Notes: generated by a model not told the origin, from the sequence alone. A DNA stretch of 64,000 nt from Lysobacterales bacterium 63-13 (GCA_001899855.1 MKWR01000028.1:1-64000); one strand, 5' to 3'. Counted from the stretch's first letter, positions 42,773 to 55,932 are shown. Program-made: numbers and translations.

Positions 42773-43935
42773 GGCGCGCAATCGTCGTCCTCGTCCTCGT
42801 CGCCCTGGCCTTGACCCTGGGCGGATGCAACTGGCTGAAGAGTCTCGGCAAGAAGGACAACGTCGAACCGCCGAAGCCGCTGGTCGAGTTTGCCCCGACC
42901 GTGAGCATCCAGAAGCTGTGGTCGGGCTCGGCAGGCGATGGCACCGGCAAATCCGGTGCACGGATGAACCCGGCGGTTGTCGGCGATCGTGTCTACGTTG
43001 CCAGTGTCAATGGCGATGTGCAGGCCCTGGATGCCGCCAACGGGCGTCGCCTCTGGTCAACCGAGGTGAAGAAGATTTCCTGGTCGGGCGGGCCGGCGGC
43101 CAGCGCGGACATGGTTGTCGTCGGGGCCCTGAACGGCCAGGTGCGGGCGTATTCGGCGCAGGATGGCAGCGAGCTCTGGCAGGTCCAGCTCAGTTCGGAA
43201 ATCATCACGGCTCCGGCGATTTCCGCCAATGTGATTGCGGTGCGCACCCAGGACGGACGCCTCTACGGGCTTGATCCGGTCAACGGTTCGCGGCGCTGGG
43301 TCTATGAGCAGACCGTGCCGGTACTCAGCCTGCGCGGGAATTCGTCGCCGCTGATCGGCAACGGTTTTGTCATTGACGGCTTCGACACCGGCCGCCTGGT
43401 GGCGGTGCGTGATGCGGATGGTGCCCCGGCCTGGGTGCAGATCCTGGCGGCCGGCGAAGGTCGTACCGAAGTCGAACGCCTGGCTGATGCCGATGGCCAA
43501 CTGGTGCTCGACAACGGCGAGCTTTTCGCCTCCAGCTACAACGGCCAGGTTGCCGCGCTCCATGCCGAGTCCGGGCGTTCGCTGTGGACGCGTGACATGT
43601 CGAGCTTTGCCGGGCTCGCCGTCGGCGGTTCGACGGTGGTGGTCAGCGATGCCGAAGGCAACGTCTGGGCGTTCGACCGCCAGAGCGGGGCAAACCTTTG
43701 GAAGCAGGATGGATTGCTGCATCGCTGGCTGAGTGCACCTGCCGTTGTCGGCAACTTTGCGGTGGTCGGCGACCTTGAGGGCTACGTGCACTGGCTGAAT
43801 CTCGCCGATGGTTCGTTTGCCGCGCGCCAGCGGGTCGGCAAGAACGCGATCGAGAGTGCGCCGGTGGTCAGCGGCGATGTGGTCTTTGTCGAGAATGCGG
43901 GCGGCAATCTTGCCGCGTTCCGTACCCCGATGTAG
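42769..43935 (+). CDS. bamB: Outer-membrane assembly lipoprotein BamB
   Basis: 388-residue lipoprotein (lipobox LGGC, Cys20) forming an eight-bladed PQQ-like beta-propeller. Repeats such as VYVASVNGDVQALDAANGRRLWS and GQVRAYSAQDGSELWQVQL recur. It is part of the BAM complex that folds outer-membrane proteins. It is translationally coupled to yfgM. Confidence 0.95.
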   Translation: MRRAIVVLVLVALALTLGGCNWLKSLGKKDNVEPPKPLVEFAPTVSIQKLWSGSAGDGTGKSGARMNPAVVGDRVYVASVNGDVQALDAANGRRLWSTEVKKISWSGGPAASADMVVVGALNGQVRAYSAQDGSELWQVQLSSEIITAPAISANVIAVRTQDGRLYGLDPVNGSRRWVYEQTVPVLSLRGNSSPLIGNGFVIDGFDTGRLVAVRDADGAPAWVQILAAGEGRTEVERLADADGQLVLDNGELFASSYNGQVAALHAESGRSLWTRDMSSFAGLAVGGSTVVVSDAEGNVWAFDRQSGANLWKQDGLLHRWLSAPAVVGNFAVVGDLEGYVHWLNLADGSFAARQRVGKNAIESAPVVSGDVVFVENAGGNLAAFRTPM

Positions 43936-43944
43936 GAATGCGTC

Positions 43945-43986
43945 CCGGCTCCATCCGTGCTCGCGCGCGGCTGGAGCCGGTGACTG
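43945..43986 (+). terminator. Possible terminator hairpin after bamB
   Basis: Perfect 9-bp arms CCGGCTCCA (43945-43953) and TGGAGCCGG (43972-43980) with an 18-base loop, beginning 10 bases past the bamB stop. Only a short T-containing stretch follows, so termination is likely but not certain. It separates bamB from der. Confidence 0.45.
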
Positions 43987-44044
43987 GTCTTTTCGGCATG
44001 CGGCCTTATCCTGTGCCGCTGCAACCTGATATGGAGCGCCCGCG

Positions 44045-45439
44045 ATGCTTCCCGTCGTCGCCCTGGTTGGTCGCCCCAACGTCGGCAAATCCACCCTGTT
44101 CAATGTACTGACGCGTTCGCGCGATGCCCTGGTCGCCGACATGCCCGGGGTCACGCGTGATCGCCACTATGGAATCTGCCGCTTGGGCGAGCGCCCGTTC
44201 GTGGTGGTCGATACCGGCGGGCTTGCCGATACCGAGGAAGGGCTGGCCGGACTGACTGCGCGCCAGGTGGAACTGGCCATCGCCGAAGCGGACCTGGTCA
44301 TCCTCGTGGTCGATGCCCGCGACGGCCTGCTGCCCACCGACCAGGCCATCCTCGAGCGCCTGCGGCGGACTTCAAAGCCCCTGCTGCTGGTGGTCAACAA
44401 GATTGATGGCCTCGATGAAACCATCGCGCTGGCGGATTTCGCCCGTCTTGGCGTGGCCAGGCCGCTGCCACTCTCGGCCTCGAACAACCACGGCACGCGT
44501 GATCTGCTCGAAGCCGTCGACGAGTTGCTGCCGGAAGGCCAGGCCGAGGAGATCAGTGGCGAGGATGAGGGCGGTGTGCGAGTCGCCATTGTCGGCCGCC
44601 CGAATGTCGGCAAATCGACCCTGGTCAATCGCCTGCTTGGCGAGGATCGCGTGATTGTTTCGGATGTGGCCGGAACCACGCGCGACTCGATCCGCATTCC
44701 GCTCGAGCGCGATGGCCGGAAATACACGTTGATCGATACTGCCGGCGTCAGGCGTCGCGGGCGCATTGAGGACGCGGTCGAGAAATTCAGCGTCATCAAG
44801 ACCCTGCAATCCATCGATGCGGCGAATGTCGTGGTCATCCTGCTCGATGCCAACGAGGGCGTCACCGACCAGGATGCCGGCTTGATCGGCCATGCGCTGG
44901 ATGCCGGACGTGCCCTCGTGATCGCGGTCAACAAGTGGGATGGACTGAAGAAGTACGATCGCGATCAATGCGAGAGTTCGCTGGCGCGCAAACTCGTCTT
45001 CGTCGAGTGGGCGCCGCGCGTGACGATTTCCGCCTTGCACGGCAGCGGCATTGGCGAACTGATGAAGCGCGTCAATCGCGTGCACGCGGCGGCCAACAAG
45101 AAACTGACGGCTGCCGATCTGACCCGCGCGCTGGAGGCGGCTTATGCGGCTTACCAGCCACCGCTGGTGCGCGGTCATGCACCGAAACTGCGCTATGCCC
45201 ACCCCGGCGGCTCCAATCCGCCAACCGTGGTCATCCACGGCTCGCGCACGAAGCACCTGGCGGAGTCCTACCGGCGCTATCTCGAGAACTTCTTCCGCAA
45301 GCGCTACAAGCTGGAAGGGACGCCGATCCGCATAGATTTCCGTGAAGGCGAGAATCCGTATGCGGGCAAGAAGAACGTTCTCACCGAGGGCCAGCTGAAG
45401 CGCCGTCAACGCATGATCCGCAACGCCAAGCGCGGCTAG
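44045..45439 (+). CDS. der: Ribosome-assembly GTPase Der (EngA)
   Basis: 464-residue protein with two tandem G domains, each with Walker [10 protein letters not shown] (first near residue 8, second near 183), DTGG/DTAG and NKxD (NKID, NKWD), plus a KH-like C-terminal domain. It is essential for 50S subunit assembly. Length and domain order are normal. Confidence 0.97.
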   Translation: MLPVVALVGRPNVGKSTLFNVLTRSRDALVADMPGVTRDRHYGICRLGERPFVVVDTGGLADTEEGLAGLTARQVELAIAEADLVILVVDARDGLLPTDQAILERLRRTSKPLLLVVNKIDGLDETIALADFARLGVARPLPLSASNNHGTRDLLEAVDELLPEGQAEEISGEDEGGVRVAIVGRPNVGKSTLVNRLLGEDRVIVSDVAGTTRDSIRIPLERDGRKYTLIDTAGVRRRGRIEDAVEKFSVIKTLQSIDAANVVVILLDANEGVTDQDAGLIGHALDAGRALVIAVNKWDGLKKYDRDQCESSLARKLVFVEWAPRVTISALHGSGIGELMKRVNRVHAAANKKLTAADLTRALEAAYAAYQPPLVRGHAPKLRYAHPGGSNPPTVVIHGSRTKHLAESYRRYLENFFRKRYKLEGTPIRIDFREGENPYAGKKNVLTEGQLKRRQRMIRNAKRG

Positions 45440-45471
45440 CAAGCAGGGCGGGCAGCCGGCATCATGCGGCA

Positions 45472-46089
45472 ATGACGAGCGCAGCCGCAGCCGCCGGAGA
45501 CATCACCATTGCCATACTTGCCGGCGGCGCGGCAAAGCGGCTTGGCGGTCGCGACAAGGGCCTGGTCTGCCTGCAGGAACGCCCGCTGATTGCCTGGACG
45601 CTCGAAGCACTGGATCTGGCAGCAGGGCAACCGCACTTGATCGTTGCCAACCGCAACCTGGATGAGTACGCGCGCTTCGCGCCGACCATCGCCGATCACG
45701 ATTCAGGTGCATTCGCCGGCCCGCTCGCTGGCATTGCCGCGGCGCTCGCTGCCTGCAGCACGGCGTGGCTGTATTCGCTGCCGGTTGATTGCGTCAGGCC
45801 GCGACCTGAAATCCTTGCCGCGCTTCGCCAGGCCGCACTGGGCCGTCCGGTCGATGTCCTTGTCGCCCATGATGGCCATCGCCGACAGCCATTGTTTGCC
45901 CTGTATCGCGCGGGCCTGGCAGCGGCCGCCGCGGCGGCGCTGGCGAGCGGAGCCGGCGTGACGCGCTGGCAGGATTCGCTCGACACCCGTGAAGTGGATC
46001 TTTCCGCATTGCCGGAAGACGCCTGGTTGAACCTGAATACGCCCGAGGAGCTTGCCCTGATGAGCGAGCGGATGCAGCGAGATGACTGA
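45472..46089 (+). CDS. mobA: Molybdenum cofactor guanylyltransferase
   Basis: 205-residue nucleotidyltransferase that adds GMP to molybdopterin, giving the MGD cofactor. The GTP-binding motif is ILAGGAAKRLGGRDKGL, followed by GPLAGIAAAL, and VNLNTPEEL-like LNLNTPEEL at the C-terminus. It overlaps moeA by 8 bp and is the first of three cofactor genes. Confidence 0.93.
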   Translation: MTSAAAAAGDITIAILAGGAAKRLGGRDKGLVCLQERPLIAWTLEALDLAAGQPHLIVANRNLDEYARFAPTIADHDSGAFAGPLAGIAAALAACSTAWLYSLPVDCVRPRPEILAALRQAALGRPVDVLVAHDGHRRQPLFALYRAGLAAAAAAALASGAGVTRWQDSLDTREVDLSALPEDAWLNLNTPEELALMSERMQRDD

Positions 46090-47341
46090 TTTTCCCACCC
46101 AGCTTTCAGTCGCGGCGGCGCGTGCGCATGTCGTTGAATTCTGCACACAACGCAAACCGGCCAGCGAAGTGGTGCCTTTGTCCGCCGCTGTGGGACGAAT
46201 CCTCTGCGACGACGTCATTGCGGCCACTGACTTGCCGCCCTTCGCGAACTCCGCAATGGATGGCTTCGCCCTGCATGGCGTGGCTTTGCCGGCTGCCGGC
46301 GAGCGGCGTTTTCGCATCATCGGCAGCCGCCTTGCCGGCGCTGCGGGTGGACTGTCGCCTGAAGTCGGCGAATGTGTGCGCATCACCACCGGAGCACCCA
46401 TGCCGGCGGGTGCGGATACCGTCGTGATCAAGGAGCATGTCGTCGAGGAAGCGGGTTCGATCATCGTGCGCGCGGGCGAACGCAGCGGCGCGCACGTGCG
46501 CCCGGCTGGCGAGGACATTCGCGCAGGTGAGTGCGTCATGCGCCGCGGACAGAGCATCCGGGCGACCCGCATCGGCGCGCTGGCGGCCATGGGCCTGGCG
46601 CAGATCGCCGTGTTCGCCAGGCCAAGAGTCGGCATCCTGACCACGGGTGACGAACTGGTCCTGCCCGGCGCGCCTTGCGGTCCGGCGCAGATCCACAACA
46701 GCAATGGATTCAGCATTGCCGCCATGCTCGACGCCGACAGTTGCGCGCCCGCTGCCGGCAGCGGTGCAGGTGCCAACCTGCCATTCCGCCATCTGCCTGA
46801 TGATCGCGCGCTGATTCGTTCGGCATTGCTGGAAGCGGCCGCCCAGCTCGATGTGATCATCACCTCCGGCGGTGTCTCGGCTGGCGAGGCCGATCACTTG
46901 CCCGGGCTGATTGCCGAGCTTGGCCGGATTCATTTCTGGAAAGTGCGCATGCGTCCCGGCATGCCGGTCCTGTTTGGCGAAATCGGCAAAGCCATGGTGT
47001 TCTGCCTGCCCGGAAATCCGGTGTCTACGATCGCCACCTACCTGTGCCTGGTACGCCCGGCGCTGGCCGCGCTGCAGGCGGCCGAGGAGATCGATCCACC
47101 ACTGCGGCATGCACGCCTGACCACAGCCATCGACAAGCGCCACGATCGAACCGAGTTCCTGCGTGCGGCGTGCACGGTGGGCGAGGATGGCACGCTCTGG
47201 GTCACACCCATGCAGGCGCAGGGTTCGGCCATGCTGCGCGGAATGATCGACGCCAGCGTGCTGATCATTGTCGCCGAGGATTGTCGGCACATCGAGGCAG
47301 GCGATCCGGTGCAGATCCTGCTGCTGCCTGGCGTATCCTGA
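46082..47341 (+). CDS. moeA: Molybdopterin molybdenumtransferase
   Basis: 419-residue enzyme that inserts molybdate into adenylated molybdopterin. Motifs include DLPPFANSAMDGFA, VRITTGAPMPAGADTVVIKEH, VGILTTGDELV, ITSGGVSAGEAD and VFCLPGNPVS. The stop is immediately followed by the GTG start of the next gene. Confidence 0.95.
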   Translation: MTDFPTQLSVAAARAHVVEFCTQRKPASEVVPLSAAVGRILCDDVIAATDLPPFANSAMDGFALHGVALPAAGERRFRIIGSRLAGAAGGLSPEVGECVRITTGAPMPAGADTVVIKEHVVEEAGSIIVRAGERSGAHVRPAGEDIRAGECVMRRGQSIRATRIGALAAMGLAQIAVFARPRVGILTTGDELVLPGAPCGPAQIHNSNGFSIAAMLDADSCAPAAGSGAGANLPFRHLPDDRALIRSALLEAAAQLDVIITSGGVSAGEADHLPGLIAELGRIHFWKVRMRPGMPVLFGEIGKAMVFCLPGNPVSTIATYLCLVRPALAALQAAEEIDPPLRHARLTTAIDKRHDRTEFLRAACTVGEDGTLWVTPMQAQGSAMLRGMIDASVLIIVAEDCRHIEAGDPVQILLLPGVS

Positions 47342-48508
47342 GTGGAGATGAACACGAACAAGGCCATGGCAGAGGGTGCCGGAGAAATCGAGATCGAGCC
47401 GGCGCAGGCCTGGTCGCGGCTGCGGGCGCGGGCCTTGCTGGTCGATGTGCGTGAGGACGACGAGCGCGCCGGCGGCATGCCGGATCGCGCAATCGGCTTG
47501 CCCTGCGCGCGGATTGCCGAGCTGGTCGAGCTGCTGGCTGCGGAGCGATCGCGCCAAGTCATGTTGATCTGTGCCAGCGGCCAACGCTCCCTGCGCGCCA
47601 GGGAGCAACTGATCGGACTTGGTCTGGCCAATGTGGTTTCGATTCGCGGCGGCTTCCAGCAATGGCAAGCACAAGGCCTGCCGGTCGCGGCGGGATCCCT
47701 GGATGCCGATGCGGCGGATCGATATTCCCGCCATCTGCTCCTGCCCGAGGTTGGTGTCGCCGGCCAGGCGCGATTGGCGCGGGCACGCATCGCACTGGTC
47801 GGTGCCGGGGGCCTGGGTTCGCCCGTTGCGCTCTATCTCGCCGCCGCCGGCATCGGCACCTTGACCTTGATCGACAACGACAAGGTCGAGCGCTCGAACC
47901 TGCAGCGCCAGGTCGTGCATGTCGACGAGCGAATCGGCATGGCCAAGACCGAATCGGCGCGGATCGGCCTCAGCGCATTGAATCCGACCATCCGCATTGA
48001 TACGCACGAGACGCGGATTGTTGCCGCCAACGTCGAATCCCTGCTGCAAGGGCACGATCTGGTCATCGACGGTGCGGACAACTTTCCGACCCGTTACCTG
48101 CTCGACGCCGCAAGCCGACGCCTGCGCATGCCCATGGTCTATGGCGCCGTGCACCGCTTCACCGGGCAGGTCAGCGTATTCGATCCACGGAACACCGACT
48201 CGCCGTGTTATCGCTGCTTGTTCCCGCAGCCGCCATCGGCTGCCGAGGCACCGAATTGCAGCGAGGCAGGCGTGCTCGGCGTGTTGCCGGGGATCATCGG
48301 GATGTTGCAGGCAAACGAGGCGATCAAGCTCGTGCTGGGGCAGGGGCGCACACTGACCGGCCGCCTGCTGTGCTTCGATGCCCTGGATGCGTCGTTTCGC
48401 GAGCTGTCGCTGGCACGTGATCCGGCCTGCCCGGGTTGCGGCGATGATGCCGCCTTTGCCGGCTACGACGACATTGCCGATTTCTGCGCCGCGCAACCCC
48501 AGGCTTGA
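47342..48508 (+). CDS. moeB: Rhodanese-MoeB/ThiF-type adenylyltransferase fusion
   Basis: 388-residue protein. The N-terminal rhodanese domain (about 20-115) has active-site Cys77 in LICASGQRS; a ThiF/MoeB E1-like domain follows (VGAGGLGSPVALYLAAAGIG, LIDNDKVERSNLQRQ, DNFPTRYLL). Zinc cysteines are in CYRCLFP and CPGCGDD. It activates the C-terminal Gly of MoaD/ThiS-like carriers. The usual order in related fusions (for example MOCS3) is E1 first and rhodanese last; here it is reversed. The start is GTG 47342 or ATG 47348. Confidence 0.9.
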   Translation: MEMNTNKAMAEGAGEIEIEPAQAWSRLRARALLVDVREDDERAGGMPDRAIGLPCARIAELVELLAAERSRQVMLICASGQRSLRAREQLIGLGLANVVSIRGGFQQWQAQGLPVAAGSLDADAADRYSRHLLLPEVGVAGQARLARARIALVGAGGLGSPVALYLAAAGIGTLTLIDNDKVERSNLQRQVVHVDERIGMAKTESARIGLSALNPTIRIDTHETRIVAANVESLLQGHDLVIDGADNFPTRYLLDAASRRLRMPMVYGAVHRFTGQVSVFDPRNTDSPCYRCLFPQPPSAAEAPNCSEAGVLGVLPGIIGMLQANEAIKLVLGQGRTLTGRLLCFDALDASFRELSLARDPACPGCGDDAAFAGYDDIADFCAAQPQA

Positions 48509-51758
<3,250 letters not shown>

Positions 51759-51793
51759 TGGCGAACAGGTAATTCGCCAGCGTTGGCGAACCA

Positions 51794-51824
51794 GGGCGGC
51801 CGGCAAGACCGGCCGCCCTTTTTT
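51794..51824 (+). terminator. Strong intrinsic terminator of the protease gene
   Basis: A perfect 10-bp GC stem GGGCGGCCGG-CAAGA-CCGGCCGCCC is followed by TTTTTT, starting 36 bases after the stop codon. Confidence 0.93.
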
Positions 51825-51828
51825 ATGG

Positions 51829-52152
51829 CCATGGATGGCCTGTATGCCTGCAACGCAGGACGACTGCACGGATGCAGGAGGTACGCATCCATGGATGGAT
51901 GCGGTAGAACGGCGTCGGGAACAGCCGTCGAGAGCAACGCAGGAGCAGTTGCCGAGCAGTTGCATGCCTTGCCATGGATGGCCTGTATGCCTGTAAGTCA
52001 GGAGGCAGTTGCAGGCGATGCCATGGATGGCCTGTATGCCTGCAACGCAGGACGACTGCACGGAGGCAGGAGGTACGCATCCATGGATGGATGCGGTAGA
52101 ACGGCGTCGGGAACAGCCGTCGAGAGCAACGCAGGAGCAGTTGCCGAGCAGT
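51829..52152. repeat. Direct repeat, two 132-bp copies at 192-bp period, plus partial copies
   Basis: Copies at 51829-51960 and 52021-52152 match with no indels and only a couple of substitutions (offset exactly 192). Each begins CCATGGATGGCCTGTATGCC and contains the palindrome CATCCATGGATG. The 60-bp spacer itself starts with a further partial copy (GCCATGGATGGCCTGTATGCCTG from 51971), and a decayed fourth start lies near 52163. The gap 51825-52281 between protease and rhlE carries no gene; ORFs here come from the repeat. Confidence 0.93.
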
Positions 52153-52281
52153 CGCAGGCGATGCCATGGTTGGCGTGAATGGCATGAATGCCGACAACGC
52201 AGAAGCCGCGTCAGGCCAACGGCTGCAAGCGAGAACACCATCGCTCCGCTGCCTCCAGCGGGCGATGGCCTCAGGCAATGA

Positions 52282-53595
52282 TCAGGATTGGCGCGTGGCC
52301 GAGGGCTTGCCGCCACGCCAGCTGCGGCGTTGCTTGTTGGCGGCGGCATGTTCGTGCTCGCCATTGCCACGCGGCTGTTGCGCATGCGGGCGACGCGCGT
52401 GCTGCGGACGGCCCTGCTGGGGACGAGCCCCGGCACCGGGACCATCCAGGCGCAGCGGTTGCGAAGGCTCGAAACCCTCGACGTTCTCGATCGCGATGTC
52501 CTGCTTCAGCAACTTGCGGATATCACGCAGCAGTCCTTCTTCCGCGCGACTCACCAGTGAAATGGCCAGGCCTTCGGCGCCCGCACGCCCGGTGCGCCCA
52601 ATCCGGTGCACATAGTCCTCGGCGACCATCGGCAGATCGAAATTGATCACCATGGGCAACTGGTCGATGTCGAGGCCGCGTGCGGCAATGTCAGTGGCAA
52701 CGAGCACGTTGATGCGGCCGCTCTTGAAATCGGCGAGGGCGCGAGTGCGCTGGTTCTGGCTCTTGTTGCCGTGGATTGCCGCGGCGCGCAGACCCGCCTT
52801 CTCGAGCTGCTTGGTCAGCTTGTCGCAACCGTGCTTGGTGCGACCGAACACCAGGGTCTGGCTGCCGTCGAGATTGAGCAGGTGCAGGAGCAGGTCGCGC
52901 TTGGCTTCCATGTTGACCGGATGCACGCGATGGGTGACGGTCGCCGCGACACTGTTTGGCTTGGCAATCTGGATTTCCTGCGGCGAGCGCATGAACTGGT
53001 TGGCCAGGGCCTTGATCTCGCTGGAGAACGTGGCCGAGAACAACAGGGTCTGGCGCTGGCTTGGCAAGGCGCTGAGCACGCGCTTCATGGCCGGCAGGAA
53101 ACCCATGTCGAGCATGCGATCGGCCTCGTCGAGGATCAGCACCTCGATGTCCGACAGATCCACCGTGCGCCGTTGCATGTGATCGAGCAGGCGTCCGGGC
53201 GTGGCGACGATGATGTCGACGCCACGACGCAGCGCATCGATCTGCGGGCCCATGCCGACGCCGCCAAATATCGTCGCTGATTTCACGCCGATATGCTTGC
53301 TGTAGCCACGCACGCTTTCTTGCACCTGGGCGGCAAGTTCGCGCGTGGGGGTAAGGATGAGCGCGCGCGGGCGCCGGGCGAGCGGCATGCGCTTGCCATC
53401 CGGATAGAGGCGCTCAAGCAGGGGCAGGGCGAAGGCGGCGGTCTTGCCGGTGCCGGTCTGCGCGCCTGCCATGAGATCCTGGCCGGCCAGGACCACGGGA
53501 ATGGCGGCGGACTGTACGGGTGTGGGTTCCTTGTAGCCTTGTTCTTCAAGCGCGCGCAGCAGTGCTGGCGACAGCCCGAGGGTGTCGAAACTCAT
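52282..53595 (-). CDS. rhlE: DEAD-box RNA helicase RhlE
   Basis: 437-residue ATP-dependent RNA helicase. The motifs are Q-motif GYKEPTPVQ, Walker [21 protein letters not shown] ([13 protein letters not shown]), SAT, and [10 protein letters not shown]. The C-terminal tail (from about 380) is rich in Arg, Gln, Gly and His ([18 protein letters not shown]), a probable RNA-binding extension. The ATG at 53595 gives MSFDTLGLS with GGAG upstream. The divergent 309-bp gap (53596-53904) holds nothing else recognised. Confidence 0.95.
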   Translation of the reverse strand: MSFDTLGLSPALLRALEEQGYKEPTPVQSAAIPVVLAGQDLMAGAQTGTGKTAAFALPLLERLYPDGKRMPLARRPRALILTPTRELAAQVQESVRGYSKHIGVKSATIFGGVGMGPQIDALRRGVDIIVATPGRLLDHMQRRTVDLSDIEVLILDEADRMLDMGFLPAMKRVLSALPSQRQTLLFSATFSSEIKALANQFMRSPQEIQIAKPNSVAATVTHRVHPVNMEAKRDLLLHLLNLDGSQTLVFGRTKHGCDKLTKQLEKAGLRAAAIHGNKSQNQRTRALADFKSGRINVLVATDIAARGLDIDQLPMVINFDLPMVAEDYVHRIGRTGRAGAEGLAISLVSRAEEGLLRDIRKLLKQDIAIENVEGFEPSQPLRLDGPGAGARPQQGRPQHARRPHAQQPRGNGEHEHAAANKQRRSWRGGKPSATRQS

Positions 53596-53904
53596 GGTGA
53601 GACTCCTGATGGATAACCCGGAGCGTCCCTGATGAACCGCGCTGCAGGCATGAAATTTTCGGACGCCGGTCAACGAGACGGGCATTCCGGTTTCGGGCGT
53701 CGGGACCACGAGCGGTGAGGATCCGGCCGTGCCGTTGGACGGGCAGGGACTCGAATGACCGGAAGGGAAACGGGGGTCAACGCGACTTAACCCGGCAATC
53801 TTACAGGCTTTTCGGGAAATCAGCCAGCGCACGATGCAGCGTCCTTCCGGATCGTGGCTTGTGGGCTATGCCGCGTGTTGCAGATCGGGCTATTGTCTGC
53901 GGCC

Positions 53905-54435
53905 ATGCGCATCACATTCGAACTGGAGTCTGCCGATCTCGAACGCTTTCAAAGTGCGTTCGCACGTGCGCGCCAACTGGCTGCGCATGCGGAGGAGGTC
54001 GACATCCTGGATGCGGCGAAACAGGCGCTTGATGCGATCTGCATTGACCGGGTTCCTGCCTACGTGCGCAAGCGGTTGGTCCACGTGCAGCGCCTTGTGG
54101 TGCTGCTCGAGGACGAGGAGTGGAACCTGCCGGGGCCGGAACGCGGCGAAGCGCTGGCAGCCCTGGTCTATTTTGGTGATCCGGATGATCTCGTTCCCGA
54201 TCATCTGGAAGTCATTGGCCTGATCGACGATGCCATCATGCTCGAGCTCATCGCGCGGCGGATGCGCCATGTCCTCGAGGCCTATCAGCAGTTCTGCCGC
54301 TTCCGCAATGCGCTTGGGTCGACGCAGTGCGTCAATGCGGAGCGACTGGCGAGGGCGCACAAGCTGGCGCAACAGCGCCTGCAACTGGTCGAGGAGCTGA
54401 AAGCCCGGCGTGCACGGGTCGTGCAACCGGCTTGA
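53905..54435 (+). CDS. DUF1232 (YkvA-family) protein
   Basis: 176-residue protein. The central segment ALVYFGDPDDLVPDHLEVIGLIDDAIML is the DUF1232 motif (YxxxPxDLIPD-like), which in relatives is a membrane hairpin. The N- and C-terminal parts are charged helices. Function is unknown. A start at 53905 gives MRITFELESADLERF; the longer upstream frame is not supported. Confidence 0.8.
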   Translation: MRITFELESADLERFQSAFARARQLAAHAEEVDILDAAKQALDAICIDRVPAYVRKRLVHVQRLVVLLEDEEWNLPGPERGEALAALVYFGDPDDLVPDHLEVIGLIDDAIMLELIARRMRHVLEAYQQFCRFRNALGSTQCVNAERLARAHKLAQQRLQLVEELKARRARVVQPA

Positions 54436-54510
54436 GGGGCGCTGCGCGATGCGCGCATTGCTGGTAGTCTCGCGCGCCTTCACAACCGCACGATGAAGCC
54501 GGAGCAGAGC

Positions 54511-54999
54511 ATGCAGGTCGCCAAAGATACCGTTGTTTCGATGCACTACATCCTCACCGACGCTGGCGGGCTGGAAATCGAATCCTCACGCAGCTCGGGG
54601 CAACCGATCGAGGCATTGATCGGTCACGGCGGCATCATCCCGGGCCTGGAAAAAGCATTGATCGATCGGCTTGCCGGTGATCGTGTCGAAGTCGATGTGC
54701 CGCCGGATGAAGGTTATGGTGCACGCACCGAGGGACAGACCCAGCGCGTGCCGAAGAAATATTTTCGCGACCCCACGCGCCTCAAGCCGGGCATGCTCAC
54801 CGCGCTGGCCATGAAGGAAGGCGGTCAACGCATGGTCACCGTCATCAAGGTGGGATCAAGCGTTGTCGATGTCGACCTCAATCATCCGCTGGCCGGAAAG
54901 ACCCTGCATTTCGACGTGGAAATCCTCGCCGTGCGTGCGGCGAGCGCGGAGGAGATTGCGCACAAGCACGTGCACGGCACGGGTGGCGTGGAGCACTGA
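54511..54999 (+). CDS. slyD: SlyD-type FKBP peptidyl-prolyl isomerase
   Basis: 162-residue FKBP domain with an inserted flap: VVSMHYILTDAGG, GHGGIIPGLEKAL, VDVPPDEGYGAR, VDLNHPLAGKTLHFDVEIL. The His-rich metal tail of E. coli SlyD is mostly missing, with only HKHVHGTGGVEH left. It acts as a folding catalyst and chaperone. I prefer the ATG at 54511 (MQVAKDTVVS, with GGAG upstream) to that at 54493. Confidence 0.92.
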   Translation: MQVAKDTVVSMHYILTDAGGLEIESSRSSGQPIEALIGHGGIIPGLEKALIDRLAGDRVEVDVPPDEGYGARTEGQTQRVPKKYFRDPTRLKPGMLTALAMKEGGQRMVTVIKVGSSVVDVDLNHPLAGKTLHFDVEILAVRAASAEEIAHKHVHGTGGVEH

Positions 55000-55029
55000 T
55001 CCGCTGCCGGCGTGCCACGGCGCGCGCGA

Positions 55030-55527
55030 TCAATTGATGATGCGCTTGCCCGTGCGAAACGTGTCTTTCCAGCCCGGCGCATCAAGCCGGTCGAGGCGCA
55101 CGGTTCCGCCGCTGTTTGGCGCATGCACGAACCGGCCGTCGCCGACATAGATGCCGACGTGGCTGATGCGCCGACTCGCCGCAAAGAGGACGAGATCGCC
55201 ACTTTGCAGGCGCTGCAAGGGAACCTCACGGCCATGCAGGTCGCCGATGTCCGAAGTCGTGCGCGGCAGGGCGATACCGGCGGCATCGCGGAACACATAA
55301 CCGACCAGACCACTGCAATCGAAACCGGATTCCGGCGTGTTGCCGCCATATCGGTACGGCGTGCCGACCAGGGACATGGCGCGGAAGAGGACCGCATTGG
55401 CGACATCGGTCGTGGCCGAAGGACGCGATCGATCAAGCTCGGTTTGCGTGGCCGGCGACCGCGGTGGGGTCCTGCCACAGGCGCAGAGGACAAGCGGCAC
55501 GAGGATGACGAGGCGCAGAAAGCACAT
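55030..55527 (-). CDS. NlpC/P60 (C40) cell-wall peptidase lipoprotein
   Basis: 165-residue lipoprotein (lipobox LCAC, Cys17) with an NlpC/P60 domain: GTPYRYGGNTPESGFDCSGLVGYV (catalytic Cys71), RISHVGIYVGDGRFVHAP (catalytic His). It cleaves peptidoglycan stem peptides in the periplasm. It is placed downstream of the small gene at 55621 but separated from it by a strong terminator. Confidence 0.92.
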   Translation of the reverse strand: MCFLRLVILVPLVLCACGRTPPRSPATQTELDRSRPSATTDVANAVLFRAMSLVGTPYRYGGNTPESGFDCSGLVGYVFRDAAGIALPRTTSDIGDLHGREVPLQRLQSGDLVLFAASRRISHVGIYVGDGRFVHAPNSGGTVRLDRLDAPGWKDTFRTGKRIIN

Positions 55528-55567
55528 CGCCCGACCTTGGATCAGGCCGGGCGATGTGTCAATCGGG

Positions 55568-55620
55568 AAGAAAAAAAGACGCCACACGCGGATTCGGAAA
55601 CGGGCGGCGTCTTCAAAAAA
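55568..55620 (-). terminator. Bidirectional intrinsic terminator
   Basis: Arms AAGACGCC (55576-55583) and GGCGTCTT (55606-55613) are flanked by A-runs on the left (55570-55577) and the right (55615-55620). Read leftward it is a hairpin followed by a U-run, directly after the stop of the gene at 55621. Confidence 0.8.
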
Positions 55621-55932
55621 TCATGCAGCGCTGGCGCAAAGCTTGAGTTGGGGACGGGCCGCGACGGGTGCCTCGAAGTGGACATCCTCGCCGACCAGGG
55701 CCTCGTGCAGGGTCTGCACGGCTTCCTCGAACTTCTGCAGGCGCTCGTGGGACGCGGCAGCGACGTTTTCCGGAACCTGGCCGGCATCCAGCAGGCCACG
55801 CAGCATCTGCCGGTGTTGTTCGCTGAATTCGGGGTCGAGCAAGGCCTCATCGAGTGCGCAGATCACGGCGGCCAGCCATCCGGAGGTCGGTGAGCGCAGC
55901 GCCAGCAGCATTTCATTGGAAGAAGCATTCAT
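55621..55932 (-). CDS. Hypothetical protein (103 residues)
   Basis: I do not recognise a family. It is a small, mostly helical, acidic soluble protein with no signal peptide (LLALRSPTSGWLAAVICALDEALLDPEF, SHERLQKFEEAVQTLHEALVGEDVHFEAP). The ATG at 55932 has GGGAGATT upstream. It ends at a good terminator, so it is a monocistronic unit and probably real. It is divergent from the DadA-like gene across 290 bp. Confidence 0.6.
   Translation of the reverse strand: MNASSNEMLLALRSPTSGWLAAVICALDEALLDPEFSEQHRQMLRGLLDAGQVPENVAAASHERLQKFEEAVQTLHEALVGEDVHFEAPVAARPQLKLCASAA

Noticed and set aside
46106-48496. 796-codon open frame on the minus strand
   Set aside because: It lies opposite moeA and moeB, which have clear families; it is a GC-skew shadow with no recognisable domain.
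51829-52152. CRISPR-like or coding repeat
   Set aside because: Two 132-bp copies with a 60-bp spacer that itself contains repeat sequence; no cas genes and no conserved frame.
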